From contig CAJKAR010000021.1 of the NCBI GenBank assembly GCA_905197955.1, positions 12,483 through 76,482 on the forward strand: a DNA stretch of 64,000 nucleotides, written 5' to 3'. The first letter of the stretch is position 1. Every line of letters begins with the position of its first letter. Shown here in pieces: positions 42,830 to 50,330 of this stretch. Below the pieces are notes generated by a model, which was not told the origin of the DNA, searched no databases, and saw only the letters and a program-made list of their open reading frames with translations. Origin of the DNA: an uncultured Lentisphaeria bacterium (lineage in GTDB: Bacteria > Verrucomicrobiota > Lentisphaeria > Victivallales > UBA1829). The translations under genes were made by a program, and so were the position numbers.

Positions 42830-43720
42830 ATGATTCGTTACGCGATTTCCATGTCTTCCATCGGACCGGATTTATCGGAAGAATGGATCCAGGCCTTCCG
42901 CAACGCCAGGATCAAAAATATCGAGGTCATCGTCGGGAGTTTTCTGGAATCCTCCGAACACGCGCAAGCCAATCTGGAACTCTTCCGCCGGATGCTGGAT
43001 GAAAATGTGGTGCGGGTAGAGAGTACCCATCTGCCCTTTGCGCCTTCCGAAAAGTGGGAAATCTCGCTGCCGGAGGAAAGCTGCCGAAAAGCCGTGATTG
43101 ACAATATCCGGCGAGTTGCGGATCGCTATCCCTTCCTCTTCCGCAGGAATCTGACCGTTCACTCCAGTCTGGAACCCATCCGGAATGAGGAACGGCAGCT
43201 CCGCATCCGGCAGGCGTGCCGCAGTATTGAGGAGCTGCTTCCGCTCACGGAGAAACTCGGACTCTCCCTCAATGTGGAGTACCTTCCGCGCACCTGCATC
43301 GGCAACCGGGAAGAGGATCTGCTGGAAATCACATCCAAATTCAAACCGGAAGAAGTCGGCATCTGCATGGATGTCAATCATGTGATGAGCCGTCATGCGG
43401 AACTTCCGCAGATCATCGAAACGCTCTCGCCGCGCATCAGGACCTTCCATCTCTCCGACTACGATGGAGTCGACGAACGCCACTGGTACATCGGTCAGGG
43501 ACTCATCGACTGGTGCGCCGTTATGCAGAAAATCCGCGCGATCGACCATGATGTTCTCCTGATCTTCGAAACCCGCTGCACCCTCCAGGGCGGCGAATGG
43601 GGACGGTCCCTCTGCCATCCCTCCTTTGCCATCCGTCAGGCGGAACGCGATGCCTTCCATCTCGAAAACTGCGAATCGCTTCAGCCCGCCTTCGAAACCT
43701 TCCGTGTTCCTGGCAACTGA
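42830..43720 (+). CDS. Sugar phosphate isomerase/epimerase-like TIM barrel
   Basis: 296 residues of the xylose-isomerase-like/AP-endonuclease-2 barrel (PF01261 type). Strand signatures: IKNIEVIVGSF, VRVESTHLPFAP, NLTVHSSLEPI, LGLSLNVEYLPRT with a metal Glu, VGICMDVNHVM with metal Asp and His, RTFHLSDYDGVDERHWYIGQGLIDWCAV, and VLLIFETRC. The metal-ligand pattern is intact. SD AAGGAG. No signal peptide. Exact substrate unknown. Confidence 0.9.
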   Translation: MIRYAISMSSIGPDLSEEWIQAFRNARIKNIEVIVGSFLESSEHAQANLELFRRMLDENVVRVESTHLPFAPSEKWEISLPEESCRKAVIDNIRRVADRYPFLFRRNLTVHSSLEPIRNEERQLRIRQACRSIEELLPLTEKLGLSLNVEYLPRTCIGNREEDLLEITSKFKPEEVGICMDVNHVMSRHAELPQIIETLSPRIRTFHLSDYDGVDERHWYIGQGLIDWCAVMQKIRAIDHDVLLIFETRCTLQGGEWGRSLCHPSFAIRQAERDAFHLENCESLQPAFETFRVPGN

Positions 43721-43740
43721 ATCCCCCTTCCCTGACACAA

Positions 43741-43775
43741 AAAAGCCGCCGGATATTCCGGCGGCTTTTCTTTTT
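43741..43775. terminator. Bidirectional terminator
   Basis: Palindromic stem AAAAGCCGCCGGA (43741-43753) / TCCGGCGGCTTTT (43757-43769), T runs on both sides. Separates the convergent isomerase gene and lptB. Confidence 0.95.
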
Positions 43776-43822
43776 CTCCGGCAGGAACCCCACTCGATCC
43801 CCGCCCGAAAACTGGGACAAAA

Positions 43823-44560
43823 TTACATTGCGAATTTTTCTCCCAGATACACAGCACGGGCTTCCGGATTGTTCACCAGATAATCCCGGTCGCCTTCACA
43901 GAGAATTTTTCCTTCGCTCATCAGATACGCGCGATCCACACACGAAAGAGTCTCACGCACATTGTGGTCGGTAATGAGAATGCCAAGATTTTTCAGTTTC
44001 AGCTGTTCAATGATCTTCTGCACTTCATACACGGAAATCGGGTCAACGCCGCTGAAAGGTTCATCCAGCAGAATGAAAGAGGGATTCGTCACCAGAGCGC
44101 GCGTGATTTCCAGCCGGCGCCGCTCTCCACCGCTCAAGGTCATGGCTTTCTGCTTGGCAAGATGCGAAAGTTCCAGCTCATTCAGAAGTTTCACAAGGCG
44201 CTCCTTGCGTTCCCGGCGGGAAATCGCCAGTGTCTCAAGAATCGCCATAATGTTTTCCTCGACGGTCAGTTTTCGAAAAATCGAAGGATCCTGCGCCAGA
44301 TATCCCATTCCCATACGGGCGCGAACATACATTGGTTCCTGGGAAATATCAATGCCCTTGAAAATGATCGTCCCCTCATCGGGTTTAATCAGTCCCATAA
44401 TCATATAGAAACTGGTTGTCTTCCCGGCGCCGTTCGGACCGAGCAGGCCGACGACTTCTCCGCTCCGCACATTGATATTCACATCGGAAACAACCGTTCT
44501 GCCCTTATAGGATTTTTTCAGCCCGCGGGCATCCATCAGCAATTCATCGTTTTCAGGCAT
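43823..44560 (-). CDS. lptB: LPS export ABC transporter ATP-binding protein LptB
   Basis: 245 residues. ATPase of the LptB2FG exporter that lifts LPS from the inner membrane. Walker A GLLGPNGAGKTTSFYMIMG, Q-loop GYLAQDPSIFRKLTVEENI, signature LSGGERRRLEI, Walker B FILLDEPFSGVDPISV, H-loop ILITDHNVRETL. GVDPISV and the YLVNNPEARAVYLGEKF tail are characteristic of LptB. Start at 44560 (MPENDEL) is chosen because AGGAG lies at ideal spacing; an in-frame ATG at 44575 has none. Confidence 0.97.
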   Translation of the reverse strand: MPENDELLMDARGLKKSYKGRTVVSDVNINVRSGEVVGLLGPNGAGKTTSFYMIMGLIKPDEGTIIFKGIDISQEPMYVRARMGMGYLAQDPSIFRKLTVEENIMAILETLAISRRERKERLVKLLNELELSHLAKQKAMTLSGGERRRLEITRALVTNPSFILLDEPFSGVDPISVYEVQKIIEQLKLKNLGILITDHNVRETLSCVDRAYLMSEGKILCEGDRDYLVNNPEARAVYLGEKFAM

Positions 44561-44574
44561 GGTCCGCTCCTGCA

Positions 44575-45222
44575 TTATTTCTGTAAAGACTTGGAATCGA
44601 AATCGGTGGTTGTCGCGGTCGCATTGACGATCGTAATGCGTTCCGATTCGGTATACAGCGTAATTTTTTCGCCCTGAATCCGGGATTTTCCTTTAATGAC
44701 AATCGGCTTGTCCATAAGCTCAATCGTCCCTTCGGCAAAATTGTAGACGGCCTTTCCGGCGAGCGCCTTCTGCTCCTCACCGTTGGAAAGAAGCGCCTTG
44801 CGGGTGATGACCACATCCTCCACACACTCGATCCGGGAAAGTTTCTTGCCGGCGACAGGATCCTCCTCCGCCGCGGAATCTTTCGGCGACTCTTTCTTTC
44901 CGGCGGCAGTCTTTTTCTCCGGCAGCGCACTCTTTGAATCCGCTGTCTTGGCGCCCTTCTCTTCCGCTTTTTCGTCCACAAGATAAATGGTCATTTTCCG
45001 ACATGTAATCGTCATTTCCGGATCGTCAACCACCACATTGCCCATGAAAGTGGCTTTGTTGTTTGCAATGTCAATGTCCATGGCATCGGCATTGATCACA
45101 GTAGGAGTATCTTTCCGGTCAACGCGGTTCGCCTTTGCGGTGCTGAACAGCGAAAGCTGGGCCGAAACCGGAATCTGCGCCAGCAGAAACAATGCGGATG
45201 CGATAAGAATGATTTTTTTCAT
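44575..45222 (-). CDS. lptA: LptA/OstA-like LPS transport protein
   Basis: 215 residues. Signal peptide MKKIILIASALFLLAQIPVSA. The OstA-like repeats are TVINADAMDIDIANNKATFMGNVVVDDPEMTITCRKMTIYL and, after an insert, IECVEDVVITRK and LAGKAVYNFAEGTIELMDKPIVIKG. An approximately 45-residue charged, low-complexity insert (KAEEKGAKTADSK to EEDPVAGKK) interrupts the fold, as if a loop had expanded. Its start overlaps lptC by 4 bp. Normally forms the periplasmic bridge with LptC and LptD. Confidence 0.88.
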   Translation of the reverse strand: MKKIILIASALFLLAQIPVSAQLSLFSTAKANRVDRKDTPTVINADAMDIDIANNKATFMGNVVVDDPEMTITCRKMTIYLVDEKAEEKGAKTADSKSALPEKKTAAGKKESPKDSAAEEDPVAGKKLSRIECVEDVVITRKALLSNGEEQKALAGKAVYNFAEGTIELMDKPIVIKGKSRIQGEKITLYTESERITIVNATATTTDFDSKSLQK

Positions 45223-45800
45223 TTTGCCTCTTGTGGTTTGGTTGTTTTTTCCGATGAAGTCTTCTCCGCTTTTCTCCGGACCTCCGGACGGATAATCACT
45301 TTCACTTTGCTGCGGATATGCACGAATTTCTTCTCGTATTCCGCATCGAAACCGACTCCCTGAATATCCATTTCACGGGACCGGAGCTCCGTCAGGGAAT
45401 CCCCGCGCAGCATCTTTGTATTTTTATCGTAGACGGCGCGTTCCGATGTGATAAACGCCAGCGAATGCGGATATTTTTTCCAGAAATTCTTCACCTCTTC
45501 CGCATCCGCGCCGAAACGGTACATCGGCTGATTCAGAATCGGCTTCACCTCTGTAATATCCCGGACATCCTTCTTCACCATATCCAGAATCGGGTTCCGA
45601 AGATTGATGAACGCCCCAAGGTTCTCCGCCTTCTTTCCATACAGAATAAACTGAAGTTTCCCACCCTTGCGGTATTCCGGCAGAGCGAAATCCTCCATGG
45701 CGGCGGAAGTTCCGGTCCCCTGCGCAAAAACAACTGCGGAAGAAAGAAGGATTGCTCCGAAGATCAAAGATCGAAATATTTTTTCATCAAAGTATCCCAT
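45219..45800 (-). CDS. lptC: LptC-like inner-membrane LPS transport protein
   Basis: 193 residues. One N-terminal hydrophobic segment (LIFGAILLSSAVVFA). The rest is a beta-rich periplasmic domain with LPEYRKGGKLQFILYGKKAENLGAF and an OstA-like end (DKNTKMLRGDSLTELRSREMDIQGVGFDAEYEKKFVHIRSKVKVII). Similarity to LptC is modest; the call relies on size, topology and position between kdsC and lptA. The gene starts inside kdsC (37-bp overlap) and ends with an ATGA overlap. Confidence 0.75.
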   Translation of the reverse strand: MGYFDEKIFRSLIFGAILLSSAVVFAQGTGTSAAMEDFALPEYRKGGKLQFILYGKKAENLGAFINLRNPILDMVKKDVRDITEVKPILNQPMYRFGADAEEVKNFWKKYPHSLAFITSERAVYDKNTKMLRGDSLTELRSREMDIQGVGFDAEYEKKFVHIRSKVKVIIRPEVRRKAEKTSSEKTTKPQEAK

Positions 45801-46291
45801 TTGCCCTGCTCTTTCAGTAAAAGTTCGATTGCCTCCCGGACGGCTCCCGCGCCGCCAGGATGTTTTGTCCGGTAATCCGCCACGCGGTCAAGCTCCGGAA
45901 CCCCATCTCCTACGACAACAGAAAAGCCGCAAAGTTCCATCGGACGGGCATCCACGACATCATCTCCTATGTACATGCACTCTTCCGGTTTCAGATTTCT
46001 TTCCCGGAAAATCCGCAGAATCCCTTCGTGCTTGTCCAGCACCCCGGAATAAATAAAATCCATGTGCAGATCGCGCATCCGGCTGTTGTTGGCATCGCAG
46101 GCCCGTCCGGAAAGCACCCCCGTGCAGATCCCGGCTCGCTGCGCCAGACGGACGGCATGGCCATCCCGGACATGAAAGAATTTGATCTCCTGATCGGAGC
46201 CGCATCCATATCCGATCCGCCCATCGGTGAGGACGCCGTCGATATCAAAAATAATCGTTGTGACAGGAAGGATTTTTTCACGCAATGTCAT
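45764..46291 (-). CDS. kdsC: 3-deoxy-D-manno-octulosonate 8-phosphate phosphatase KdsC
   Basis: 175 residues of the HAD superfamily, subclass C0. Dephosphorylates Kdo-8-phosphate to Kdo. Motif I IIFDIDGVLTDGRIGYG with two catalytic Asps, motif II GVLSGRACDANNSRM, motif III KHEGI, motif IV MYIGDDVVDARPMELCGFSVVVGDG. The length and lack of a cap domain match KdsC tetramers. Overlaps kdsA by 14 bp, indicating tight coupling. Confidence 0.97.
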   Translation of the reverse strand: MTLREKILPVTTIIFDIDGVLTDGRIGYGCGSDQEIKFFHVRDGHAVRLAQRAGICTGVLSGRACDANNSRMRDLHMDFIYSGVLDKHEGILRIFRERNLKPEECMYIGDDVVDARPMELCGFSVVVGDGVPELDRVADYRTKHPGGAGAVREAIELLLKEQGKWDTLMKKYFDL

Positions 46292-47087
46292 GGATCTGTT
46301 TCACTTTCGCCAAAAGTTGTTCCGTCTGTTCGAGGGGGAGCGAATTTGCGCCGTCGGAAAGCGCCTTGTCGGGATTCGGATGGACCTCCATGAAAATCGC
46401 GTCGATTCCCACAGCGGCAGCAGCGCGGGAAAGAGCCGGAATAAACTGACGCTGTCCGCCGGAACAGCTTCCAAGTCCTCCGGGCAGCTGAACCGAATGG
46501 GTCGCGTCGAACACCACCGGCACTCCGAATTCGCGCATGGTCTGAAGACCACGGAAATCAACCGCCAGATTGTGATAGCCGAATGTAGTGCCGCGTTCCG
46601 TCAGAAGAATGCCGCGGCATCCGGCATCCTGCAGTTTGCCAACGACCCCTTTCATATCTTCCGGCGCCAGAAACTGCCCTTTTTTGACGTTGACCGGAAG
46701 ACCCGTTGCGGCCGAAGCAAGAAGCAGATCCGTCTGACGACAGAGAAACGCGGGAATCTGGAGCAGATCCACTACTTCTGCCGCGACTTTCGCCTGCCAT
46801 GATTCATGAATATCGGTCACCACCGGCACATGAAATCTTTTTTTCACCTCGGCAAGGATTTCAAGTCCCTTGTCGATACCGGGACCGCGGAACGACGTAC
46901 CGGAAGAACGGTTTGCCTTGTCGAACGACGCCTTGAACACGTATCCAAGGGAAAGTTTCCGGCAGACCGCCGACATCTTCTCCGCCACTTCCAGACAGAG
47001 ATCCAGCGACTCCGCCACACACGGTCCGACCAGCACAGCAAGATTTCCCGTTCCGATTTCCACACGTCCAACAGTTGCGATCCGCAT
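46278..47087 (-). CDS. kdsA: Kdo-8-phosphate synthase KdsA
   Basis: 269 residues, aldolase TIM barrel. Condenses phosphoenolpyruvate with arabinose 5-phosphate. Motifs: LVGPCVAES, VFKASFDKANRSSGTSFRGPG, VVTDIHE, LQIPAFLCRQTDLL, VNVKKGQFLAPEDMK, LLTERGTTFGYHNLAVDFR, FDATHSVQLPGG, and MEVHPNPDKALSDGANSLPL. The Cys in GPCVAES is at the position seen in metal-dependent forms. Start at 47087 (MRIATVG) follows GGAGG; an upstream ATG in frame (47099) contains the SD itself. First gene of the kdsA-kdsC-lptC-lptA-lptB operon. Confidence 0.97.
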   Translation of the reverse strand: MRIATVGRVEIGTGNLAVLVGPCVAESLDLCLEVAEKMSAVCRKLSLGYVFKASFDKANRSSGTSFRGPGIDKGLEILAEVKKRFHVPVVTDIHESWQAKVAAEVVDLLQIPAFLCRQTDLLLASAATGLPVNVKKGQFLAPEDMKGVVGKLQDAGCRGILLTERGTTFGYHNLAVDFRGLQTMREFGVPVVFDATHSVQLPGGLGSCSGGQRQFIPALSRAAAAVGIDAIFMEVHPNPDKALSDGANSLPLEQTEQLLAKVKQIHDIA

Positions 47088-47114
47088 AAGTTCCTCCATA
47101 AAATTTCAGAGTGT

Positions 47115-47143
47115 AATATAAAGCACAATCGACGGAAACGCAA
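47115..47143 (-). promoter_or_regulatory. Promoter of the kds-lpt operon
   Basis: Minus strand: TTGCGT (47143-47138), 17-bp spacer, TATATT (47120-47115), 27 bp upstream of kdsA. Confidence 0.65.
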
Positions 47144-47220
47144 CCTGTTTTTCACGTTTTCGGTCTTGAATCTTGCATCAAAACACGTTATTGTAATAAA
47201 AAAACGTAAGGATTTTTACT

Positions 47221-48411
47221 ATGAGTCTTGTCAGTTCGGAAATTAACGGTTACATGGCGAATTCCTCCTGGATCAGAAAAATGTTCGAGGCGGGAATTGA
47301 GCTGAAGAAAAAATATGGTGCGGATGCGGTCTGCGATTTCAGTCTGGGAAATCCCGATCTCCCTCCGCCGCAGACGGTCAAACAGGCTCTTTTTGAGATC
47401 GCGGAACAGGCAGATCAGCCCTTCGCGCTCGGCTATATGCCGAACGCCGGATTTACGGATGTCCGGGAAATTGTGGCAAAAAAGGTCTCCGAAGAGCAGA
47501 ATACCACGTTGCCCGGTTCCCATATCATCATGTCCTGCGGAGCCGCGGGCGGACTCAATTCCCTGTTCCGCGCGATTCTTCAGCCGGGAGATGAAGTGAT
47601 CTGTCCCTCGCCCTACTTCGTTGAATACGCATTCTATGCGGGGAACTTCGGAGCAAAACTGATCCCCGTTGCCTCACGAGATTTCACGTTTGAACTGGAT
47701 ATTGATGGACTCATCGCGGCGGTCACACCGAAAACACGCGCAGTCATTCTGAACTCTCCCCACAACCCCACCGGACAGATCTATTCCCGCAAGGAACTGG
47801 AGGAATTCGGAGCGCGTCTTCTGGAAGCGGCAAAGAAAAACGGGCGTGAGATCTGCCTCATTGCGGATGAACCCTATCGATTCCTCAATTTTGATTCTGT
47901 TGAAATTCCGTCGCTGTTCTCGGTCTACCCGAACAGTGTGGTCATCGGTTCCTACTCCAAGAATCTCTCTCTTGCCGGAGAGCGAATCGGCTATGTGGCG
48001 GTCAATCCGGCAATGGAGTGCGCGAATGAACTGCTGAAAGCGGTCACGCTGACAACCCGGATCCTCGGATTCGTCAATGCACCGAACATCGCGCAGCAGA
48101 TTCTGAAGCACTGCGTCAACAGCCAGGTTGATCTGGAAATCTACCGCGAACGCCGGGCGGCCATGGCAAAAGTTCTCACGGATGCGGGAATCGAATATAC
48201 CATGCCGCGGGGAGCGTTTTACTTCTTCCCGCGTTCGCCGCTGGCGGATGAAGGGAAATTCATCGAAAAACTGGTAGAGGAACGGATTCTGGCGGTTCCG
48301 GGACGCGGATTCGGGTGTCCCGGATATTTCCGTCTGGCTTTCTGCGTCGGCAAGGAGATCATCGAACGCTCCGCTGAAGGATTCAAGCGAGCTGTTCGGG
48401 CGTGCAAATAA
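47221..48411 (+). CDS. PLP-dependent class I/II aminotransferase
   Basis: 396 residues, fold type I. Motifs: CDFSLGNPDLPPP, CGAAGGLNSLFRAIL (PLP phosphate contact), SPYFVEYAFY, NSPHNPTGQIYSRKEL, LIADEPYRFLNF (Asp to the pyridine N), SYSKNLSLAGERIGY with Lys247 as Schiff base, and a closing FRLAFC arginine motif. Close to the aspartate-like aminotransferases. SD-like AAGGAT before the ATG. Substrate cannot be fixed from sequence. A terminator follows, so it is monocistronic. Confidence 0.92.
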   Translation: MSLVSSEINGYMANSSWIRKMFEAGIELKKKYGADAVCDFSLGNPDLPPPQTVKQALFEIAEQADQPFALGYMPNAGFTDVREIVAKKVSEEQNTTLPGSHIIMSCGAAGGLNSLFRAILQPGDEVICPSPYFVEYAFYAGNFGAKLIPVASRDFTFELDIDGLIAAVTPKTRAVILNSPHNPTGQIYSRKELEEFGARLLEAAKKNGREICLIADEPYRFLNFDSVEIPSLFSVYPNSVVIGSYSKNLSLAGERIGYVAVNPAMECANELLKAVTLTTRILGFVNAPNIAQQILKHCVNSQVDLEIYRERRAAMAKVLTDAGIEYTMPRGAFYFFPRSPLADEGKFIEKLVEERILAVPGRGFGCPGYFRLAFCVGKEIIERSAEGFKRAVRACK

Positions 48412-48430
48412 ACGTAAATGGATGGAATCG

Positions 48431-48470
48431 GCTCCGGAGATCTTTCGAAGAGATCCGGAGCTGTTTTTTT
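48431..48470 (+). terminator. Terminator of the first aminotransferase gene
   Basis: Stem GCTCCGGA (48431-48438) / TCCGGAGC (48454-48461), then TG and a T run. Confidence 0.9.
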
Positions 48471-48546
48471 TATTTTTTGCGGTCTCCGGTCTGAGCTTTC
48501 CGCAGGGGATTTCCACCAAAAAAGCATCCGTTTTTTCGATTCCGGC

Positions 48547-48575
48547 TTGAATCGGAGACAAAAAAATGATATAGT
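48547..48575 (+). promoter_or_regulatory. Promoter of the second aminotransferase gene
   Basis: TTGAAT (48547-48552), 17-bp spacer, TATAGT (48570-48575), 33 bp upstream of the start. Confidence 0.65.
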
Positions 48576-48608
48576 ATAGTTTGTCAAGATTCCAGAACAA
48601 TCACTAAC

Positions 48609-49898
48609 ATGGGACAACGAATCATGAACGCGGTCAATTACAGCAATTTGTCAAAGGAGCAGTTGCAGGCATGCCGGGCGAAACTCGAAGAGGAATATGC
48701 CGGGTATGTGAAACAGAATCTGAAACTCGACATGTCTCGCGGGAAACCCGCCGGGACACAGCTCGACCTCACTAACGGAGTCCTTGACGCTCTCGACAAT
48801 TATAAAACTGCCGATGGAACCGACGCTCGAAATTACGGTCTGCTCGACGGAATCCCCGAAGCCAAAGCTCTCTTTTCCGAACTGCTGAACATTCCGCAGG
48901 AAAAACTCATCATCGGCGGAAACTCCAGTCTGAACATGATGTACGATTCGGTGGTCCGTCTTTACATTTTCGGAACGCATGGACACACTCCGTGGGGAAA
49001 ACTGCCGAAAATCAAATTCCTCTGTCCGAGCCCCGGATATGACCGCCACTTCGGAATCTGTGAAGATCTCGGAATTGAAATGATCACCATTCCCATGCTG
49101 GAAGATGGTCCGGATATGGATATGGTCGAAAAACTTGCGGCCGAAGATGAGCTCATCAAAGGAATCTGGTGCGTCCCGCTCTATTCCAATCCGCAGGGAA
49201 TCTGTTACAGTGACAAGGTTGTGGAACGTCTCGCTTCCATGAAAGCTGCTCCCGATTTCCGCATCTTCTGGGACAACGCATACGGGGTGCATCATATCTA
49301 TTCGGAAGAGAAAGTTGCAGATATTTTCACGGCTTGTGAAAAAGCCGGAAATCCGGATCGTCCGTTCTACTTCTTCTCCACTTCCAAAATCACATTCCCC
49401 GGTGCCGGCGTTGCACTTCTGGCTTCCAGCGTTTCCAACGTTGCCGAGATCAAGAAGCATATGAGCATCCAGACCATCGGTCCCGACAAGCTGAACCAGC
49501 TCCGGACCATCCGCTATCTCAAAAATGCGGAAGGCGTCCGGGAACACATGAGAAAACTCGCGGCGGAACTCCGTCCGAAATTCGATATCGTGCTGAACAC
49601 CCTTCAGCGTGAACTCGCCGGAACCGGACTTGCTACATGGACGAAACCGAAAGGCGGTTATTTCATTGCGATTGATACTCTTGACAACTGTGCAAAAGAG
49701 ACTGTCGCTCTTGCAAAAAAGGCTGGCGTGGTCCTCACCGGCGCAGGCGCCACATTCCCCTACAAACGCGATCCGAGAGACAGAAACATTCGTATCGCGC
49801 CGACCTATCCAACCGTGGATGAACTGCAGAAAGCTATCGAACTCTTCTGTGTCTGCGTGAAACTTGCTGGTGTCAACAAACTGCTCGAAAGCAAATAA
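48609..49898 (+). CDS. Aminotransferase of the aspartate-aminotransferase-like PF12897 group
   Basis: 429 residues. N-terminal LDMSRGKPAGTQLDLTNGVLDALDNY is typical of this separate aspartate aminotransferase lineage (annotated PF12897). PLP site: GGNSSLNMMYDSVVRLY, CPSPGYDRHFGICEDLGIEMITIPM, WCVPLYSNPQGICYSD, FWDNAYGVHH, and Lys260 in FFSTSKITFPGAGVA. Ends with RNIRIAPTYPTVDELQKAIELF. An in-frame second ATG at 48624 is a possible alternative start; neither has a strong SD. Monocistronic, with its own promoter and terminator. Confidence 0.92.
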   Translation: MGQRIMNAVNYSNLSKEQLQACRAKLEEEYAGYVKQNLKLDMSRGKPAGTQLDLTNGVLDALDNYKTADGTDARNYGLLDGIPEAKALFSELLNIPQEKLIIGGNSSLNMMYDSVVRLYIFGTHGHTPWGKLPKIKFLCPSPGYDRHFGICEDLGIEMITIPMLEDGPDMDMVEKLAAEDELIKGIWCVPLYSNPQGICYSDKVVERLASMKAAPDFRIFWDNAYGVHHIYSEEKVADIFTACEKAGNPDRPFYFFSTSKITFPGAGVALLASSVSNVAEIKKHMSIQTIGPDKLNQLRTIRYLKNAEGVREHMRKLAAELRPKFDIVLNTLQRELAGTGLATWTKPKGGYFIAIDTLDNCAKETVALAKKAGVVLTGAGATFPYKRDPRDRNIRIAPTYPTVDELQKAIELFCVCVKLAGVNKLLESK

Positions 49899-49918
49899 AA
49901 CGTAAATTTCCGTTTTTC

Positions 49919-49949
49919 AAAGGACCGTCTATATGGCGGTCCTTTTTTT
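49919..49949 (+). terminator. Terminator of the second aminotransferase gene
   Basis: Stem AAGGACCG (49920-49927) / CGGTCCTT (49937-49944), 9-nt loop, then a T run to 49949. Confidence 0.92.
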
Positions 49950-49950
49950 A

Positions 49951-50050
49951 TGCGAGAGGAGAAAACCGCTTTGAAAAGCTGTTCTTCTCCCCTCGCGCTC
50001 CTCTCTTTCCCCAAACTTTTGACGCCTTTTGCGTTTTCTCGCAAAGGCTC
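49951..50050. repeat. 100-bp direct repeat, copy 1
   Basis: Matches copy 2 (50203-50302) at 96 of 100 positions by my alignment, without gaps. It begins TGCGAGAGGAG and ends GCAAAGGCTC. It can fold into a ~45-nt hairpin (outer arms GCGAGAGGAG and CTCCCCTCGC; here the inner arm has one mismatch) followed by a second hairpin GCCTTTTGCG / CGCAAAGGC. Not protein coding on either strand in any convincing way. Confidence 0.9.
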
Positions 50051-50202
50051 CTTCTTCGTAGGTATCGCTTCAGACGTTGATGCGGAAATCTTTTGGACAG
50101 AAAAATGCGTCAGCATTTTTCTCGGGTCAAGGACTGTGTCCTTGTCGCGGTCCAGCGGCGAGACGCTGGTCGTGCATAGCACGAAACGCTTTTTATAAAA
50201 AA
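50051..50202. other. Spacer with consecutive small hairpins
   Basis: Between the two repeat copies lie four adjacent inverted repeats: AGAAAAATGC/GCATTTTTCT (50099-50108 with 50113-50122), CAAGGAC/GTCCTTG (50128-50134 with 50138-50144), CCAGCG/CGCTGG (50152-50157 with 50164-50169), and TCGTGC/GCACGA (50170-50175 with 50179-50184). Loops are 3-6 nt. No ORF with an SD. Confidence 0.7.
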
Positions 50203-50302
50203 TGCGAGAGGAGCAAACCGCTTTGAAAAGCGGTTCTTCTCCCCTCGCGCTCCTCTCTTTCCCTAAACTTTTGACGCCTTTTGCGTTTTCACGCAAAGGC
50301 TC
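50203..50302. repeat. 100-bp direct repeat, copy 2
   Basis: Second copy. The inner stem AACCGCTTT (50216-50224) / AAAGCGGTT (50227-50235) is perfect here. GAGAGGAGC (50206-50214) can also pair exactly with GCTCCTCTC (50249-50257), giving a competing fold. The end hairpin GCCTTTTGCG / CGCAAAGGC lies about 30 bp past the stop of the minus-strand channel gene and could serve as its terminator. Confidence 0.9.
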
Positions 50303-50330
50303 AAAGTAAAAGAGAGACTAAGCTGTCGGC

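Noticed and set aside
49805..50296. A 163-codon minus-strand frame through the intergenic repeats, with a repeated peptide RENAKGVKSLGKERSARGEE
   Set aside because: The repeated peptide is simply the translation of the 100-bp DNA repeat. The frame overlaps the aminotransferase gene and the hairpins and has no SD.
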